From: Kocuria sp.
GTDB taxonomy: Bacteria; Actinomycetota; Actinomycetes; Actinomycetales; Micrococcaceae
DNA length: 7,457 nt
Direction of reading: 5' to 3'
Assembly (NCBI GenBank): GCA_030453435.1
Contig: JAKDKI010000105.1
Coordinates: 1 to 7,457, forward strand
Under the pieces are notes generated by a model, which saw nothing but the letters and a program-made list of their open reading frames with translations, was not told the origin of the DNA and did no database searches. The translations under genes were made by a program, and so were the position numbers. Positions within the stretch are counted from its first letter, which is position 1. Each line of letters opens with the position of its first letter. This document shows, piece by piece, positions 6,901-7,457 of this stretch.

Positions 6901-7084
6901 TGAGGCAGCGGGCCAGAATGCGAGCCGACGTGGTCTTGCCGCAACCGCGTGGGCCGGAGAACAAATACGCGTGATTGACCCTGTTCTTGCGCAGGGCAGT
7001 CATGAGGGGCTCGGTCACATGTTCCTGACCGATGACATCCTCGAAGGTCTCCGGGCGATAGCGGCGGTACAGGGCGGTAGTCAC
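3914..7084 (-). CDS. dnaX: DNA polymerase III subunit gamma/tau (clamp loader), long tau form
   Basis: The ATPase motor of the clamp loader, which loads the beta sliding clamp and ties polymerases to the replisome. Using the GTG at 7084 the protein is 1056 residues and starts MTTALYRRYRPETF, the family consensus. AAA+ features: Walker A GPRGCGKT (44-51); zinc module C63, C72, C75, C78 plus an extra C60; Walker B IIDE (125-128); sensor/arginine-finger SRT (169-171), the actinobacterial form of SRC. The oligomerisation domain follows to about residue 365. A Pro/Glu/Thr-rich linker leads to a second folded domain (about 559-635, LLRASWPEIVSAL...). Then comes a Gly/Arg-rich stretch (642-702), a long acidic Pro-rich tail, and a conserved-looking end GRAAIERILGGLLIEE (1035-1050). 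It is far longer than E. coli tau (643 aa) because of the disordered regions. No A-rich slippery site for a gamma form was noticed. An in-frame GTG at 7108 has no good ribosome site. Confidence 0.96.
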   Translation of the reverse strand: MTTALYRRYRPETFEDVIGQEHVTEPLMTALRKNRVNHAYLFSGPRGCGKTTSARILARCLNCAEGPTATPCSHCDSCRDLSRDGAGSLDVIEMDAASHGGVDHARDLRERATFAPVRDRYKIFIIDEAHMVTREGFNALLKIVEEPPEHVKFIFATTEPSKVLTTIRSRTHHYPFRLVPSEPLMQYLEQLSEQEHVATEPGVLSLVVRAGGGSVRDSLSVLDQLMAGSDDRGMTYDLAVALLGYTHAALLDDVVDAFAAGDAATVFSSIDRVVQTGQDPRRFVEDLLERFRDLVVVNAVPDSAANILHGMPTDQINRLRNQATQLGAAELSRAADITNTALNEMTGATSPQLHLELLCARILLPSADHTTRGITARVDRLERRLSIPRGAGIRQGAPEADQLSAGDDAAPAPQRPSAPERVAQPEATPTSAPPSAGMNAPTVEEPTDPQDGTEEPEGTSHPAAASPVPEPERETANGTPPADGRTGQGEPDAARDNGSVDHGPEHRGTTPARPDSEEPGRNQSATPSGVPRGTGETRDGQTAPAQTQETHTSADQGGEIELLRASWPEIVSALAEIRRVAWTVTMRGTPVSFDGQTLRIAFDAEGDLLNFPRFENDVRAAIHSVLGIDCRIEAVRPGDTHGGGQSGGPSGGPTRGGTPGGNEPGGPTRGGGQGRGSGGPGGPARGSDQGGDRSGRSTYGGGQDSNGPAQARQGTDGQARGSQDHRAQEPAQGSAERQSNNEPPVYFREQEGFGAQRRRPAHEDQQPREETPEPEPEPSPDEPVTSWSVAKIPQGGPAESSAPTHADGAEAKPADPSGTTEVDTDSEEPTAASSDPATLTPSDFTIGQGQDVADTEPGDRSATACPETDPDTTEEDAESESAPVNSLGQSRTPDSGPDASEPVAESDRPAQAPEAESARPQAAQASSYAPEPSNEYWTPNEPPPPPEDEPPADLYETSDRRPGAPPKKAPEKAPAQSGGPRGQRPSFRERHAAEIAAARQRPTAQQPADSSDTSEDENFSPSADDESIEDSTVYGRAAIERILGGLLIEERPHQAN
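5024..5134 (-). repeat. Gly/Arg-rich repeats within dnaX (GGPTRGG units)
   Basis: The dnaX region encodes GGPTRGG at residues 651-657 and again at 665-671 (14-residue period), then a variant GGPARGS at 681-687. These sit in a Gly-rich segment spanning residues 642-702 (4979-5161). The units contain RGG-type tripeptides and no hydrophobic core, so this is a disordered segment. Such repeats can expand and contract by replication slippage. Confidence 0.7.
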
Positions 7085-7091
7085 GTATGAA

Positions 7092-7097
7092 ACCTTA
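7092..7097 (-). promoter_or_regulatory. -10-like box that could give a leaderless dnaX mRNA, or the dnaX ribosome site
   Basis: Minus strand TAAGGT fits the TANNNT pattern of actinobacterial -10 boxes and lies exactly seven bases before the dnaX GTG at 7084, so transcription could begin at the start codon itself. The same bases contain AAGG, which could instead be a weak Shine-Dalgarno on a longer transcript reading through from ffs. No convincing -35 is visible. The two readings cannot be separated from sequence. Confidence 0.35.
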
Positions 7098-7153
7098 GCC
7101 GCGGTCACCGACAGGCACAGCGCGACCGCACGGTTGGGGAGTTAGAGACGAAA

Positions 7154-7243
7154 AGACCCCTCGCGCACCCGCCAGAGCCCATTTACCCTTGCTACCTTCC
7201 GGTCCTGGGGGAGTTCAACAGGATGACGCCACGCGAGGGGCTG
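7154..7243 (-). ncRNA. ffs: Small signal recognition particle RNA (4.5S type)
   Basis: This RNA binds Ffh to form the signal recognition particle that targets nascent membrane proteins to FtsY and the translocon. The apical hairpin is plain on the minus strand: CCCAGGACCGGAAGGTAGCA, with the GGAA tetraloop at 7200-7197 closed by ACC/GGT and flanked by the CAGG/AGCA internal-loop strands that Ffh recognises. The conserved GTTGAAC loop precedes it. The two ends pair as CCCCTCGCG (7240-7232) with CGCGAGGGG (7165-7157), giving a rod of about 90 bases without an Alu domain, as in Gram-negatives and most actinobacteria. The terminal stem is followed by TCTTTT (7156-7151), so it probably acts as its own terminator. 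Position just before dnaX is a conserved arrangement in bacteria. The exact ends are estimated to within a few bases. Confidence 0.93.
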
Positions 7244-7271
7244 CCCATTACTTTAGCTCAACTGCGGGCAG
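7241..7271. repeat. Inverted repeat bracketing the ffs -10 box
   Basis: On the plus strand CTGCCC (7241-7246) and GGGCAG (7266-7271) are perfect 6-bp inverted arms 19 bases apart. They surround the -10 box and predicted start of ffs. It could be an operator or a chance G+C-rich match; there is no symmetry between the arms. Confidence 0.3.
7250..7255 (-). promoter_or_regulatory. -10 box of the ffs promoter
   Basis: Minus strand TAAAGT fits TANNNT and ends six to nine bases before the paired 5' end of the SRP RNA (a start near 7244-7241). At 18 bases of spacing upstream the sequence is TTCGAA, a poor -35 matching TTGACA at three positions. The box is bracketed by a 6-bp inverted repeat (CTGCCC / GGGCAG). 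Confidence 0.5.
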
Positions 7272-7457
7272 AGTTCGAAACCGATCGGGTGGCCGCTTCA
7301 CGCCCCCGCGAAATTGATGAACAGCTGGGTGAATCGCGCCTCGAGGGGCCACTTCGTGGCCCGGTGAGTGGCTCGCGTGCCAACGGTTGAACACTTCCGT
7401 GACCTGCTCAAATATCGGGCTCTTCAGAGTTGAGTGTGGGGTGAGGCGTCGAGTCCA
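7256..7457. other. Region upstream of ffs without a supported gene
   Basis: No tRNA or convincing gene is seen. One minus-strand frame is open from the window edge to a TAA at 7248, but its third codon positions are not G+C-rich like the real genes here and its peptide is Arg/Pro/His-rich. Another minus frame reads from 7455 to a TGA at 7408, ending NSEEPDI, which looks more like a true C terminus of a gene starting outside the window. Neither can be confirmed. Confidence 0.4.
7346..7362. other. Compact hairpin in the region upstream of ffs
   Basis: GGGCCAC and GTGGCCC form a perfect 7-bp stem with a TTC loop. No T run follows on either strand, so it is not a standard intrinsic terminator, although in high-G+C actinobacteria short hairpins without U tracts may act as terminators. 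It may end an upstream minus-strand gene. Confidence 0.35.

Noticed and set aside
7085..7108. GTG at 7108 as dnaX start
   Set aside because: No Shine-Dalgarno precedes it, and the family N terminus begins MTTALYRRYRP, matching the GTG at 7084.
7228..7293. tRNA-like stretch on the plus strand (TAGCTCA...GGGCAGAG, then GTTCGAAAC)
   Set aside because: D-arm-like and T-loop-like pieces occur but there is no anticodon arm, the T stem does not pair, and half of it lies in the SRP RNA on the other strand.
1..7457. CRISPR arrays, insertion sequences, prophage or attachment sites
   Set aside because: No spaced direct repeats, transposase-like proteins or terminal inverted repeats were seen; the window is mostly core chromosomal genes.

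Overview
The window comes from a high-G+C actinobacterium. Order Micrococcales, perhaps Micrococcaceae, is the best guess, inferred from protein style: a DnaX starting MTTALYRRYRPETF with a very long Pro/Gly/Glu linker, an aspartokinase of the alpha/beta type, and an actinobacterial '3-methyladenine DNA glycosylase' family protein. All supported genes lie on the minus strand, so the biology reads from high to low coordinates.

First block (about 7250 down to 3287): the small signal recognition particle RNA (ffs) with its own promoter-like -10 box, then dnaX (clamp loader tau subunit, 1056 aa, unusually long) and recR 21 bp later. The ffs-dnaX-recR order is an old bacterial synteny that links protein targeting RNA, replication and recombinational repair. 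The ybaB/ebfC gene often found between dnaX and recR is not there.

Second block (3286 to 1841): lysC, a feedback-type aspartokinase, with an internal TTG start behind a strong Shine-Dalgarno that should give a separate 172-residue beta (regulatory) subunit. An 18-codon open frame ends in an ATGA overlap with the lysC start. lysC ends in a perfect 11-bp stem hairpin. The usual partner asd does not follow.

Third block (1840 to 1): a tight overlapping operon that starts with a one-cysteine OhrR-type MarR regulator behind an OhrR-box-like palindrome. It continues with a protein annotated in relatives as 3-methyladenine DNA glycosylase (8-bp overlap), a small Rieske [2Fe-2S] ferredoxin (GTGA overlap), and the first codons of a further gene running off the window. 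The arrangement suggests peroxide-responsive control of a small redox/DNA-damage module. This is the most interesting part: a putative Cys/His-rich enzyme of unproven activity translationally coupled to an electron-transfer protein.

The stretch 7256-7457, upstream of ffs, holds no gene that I can support. It has one compact hairpin and possibly the last codons of an upstream gene.
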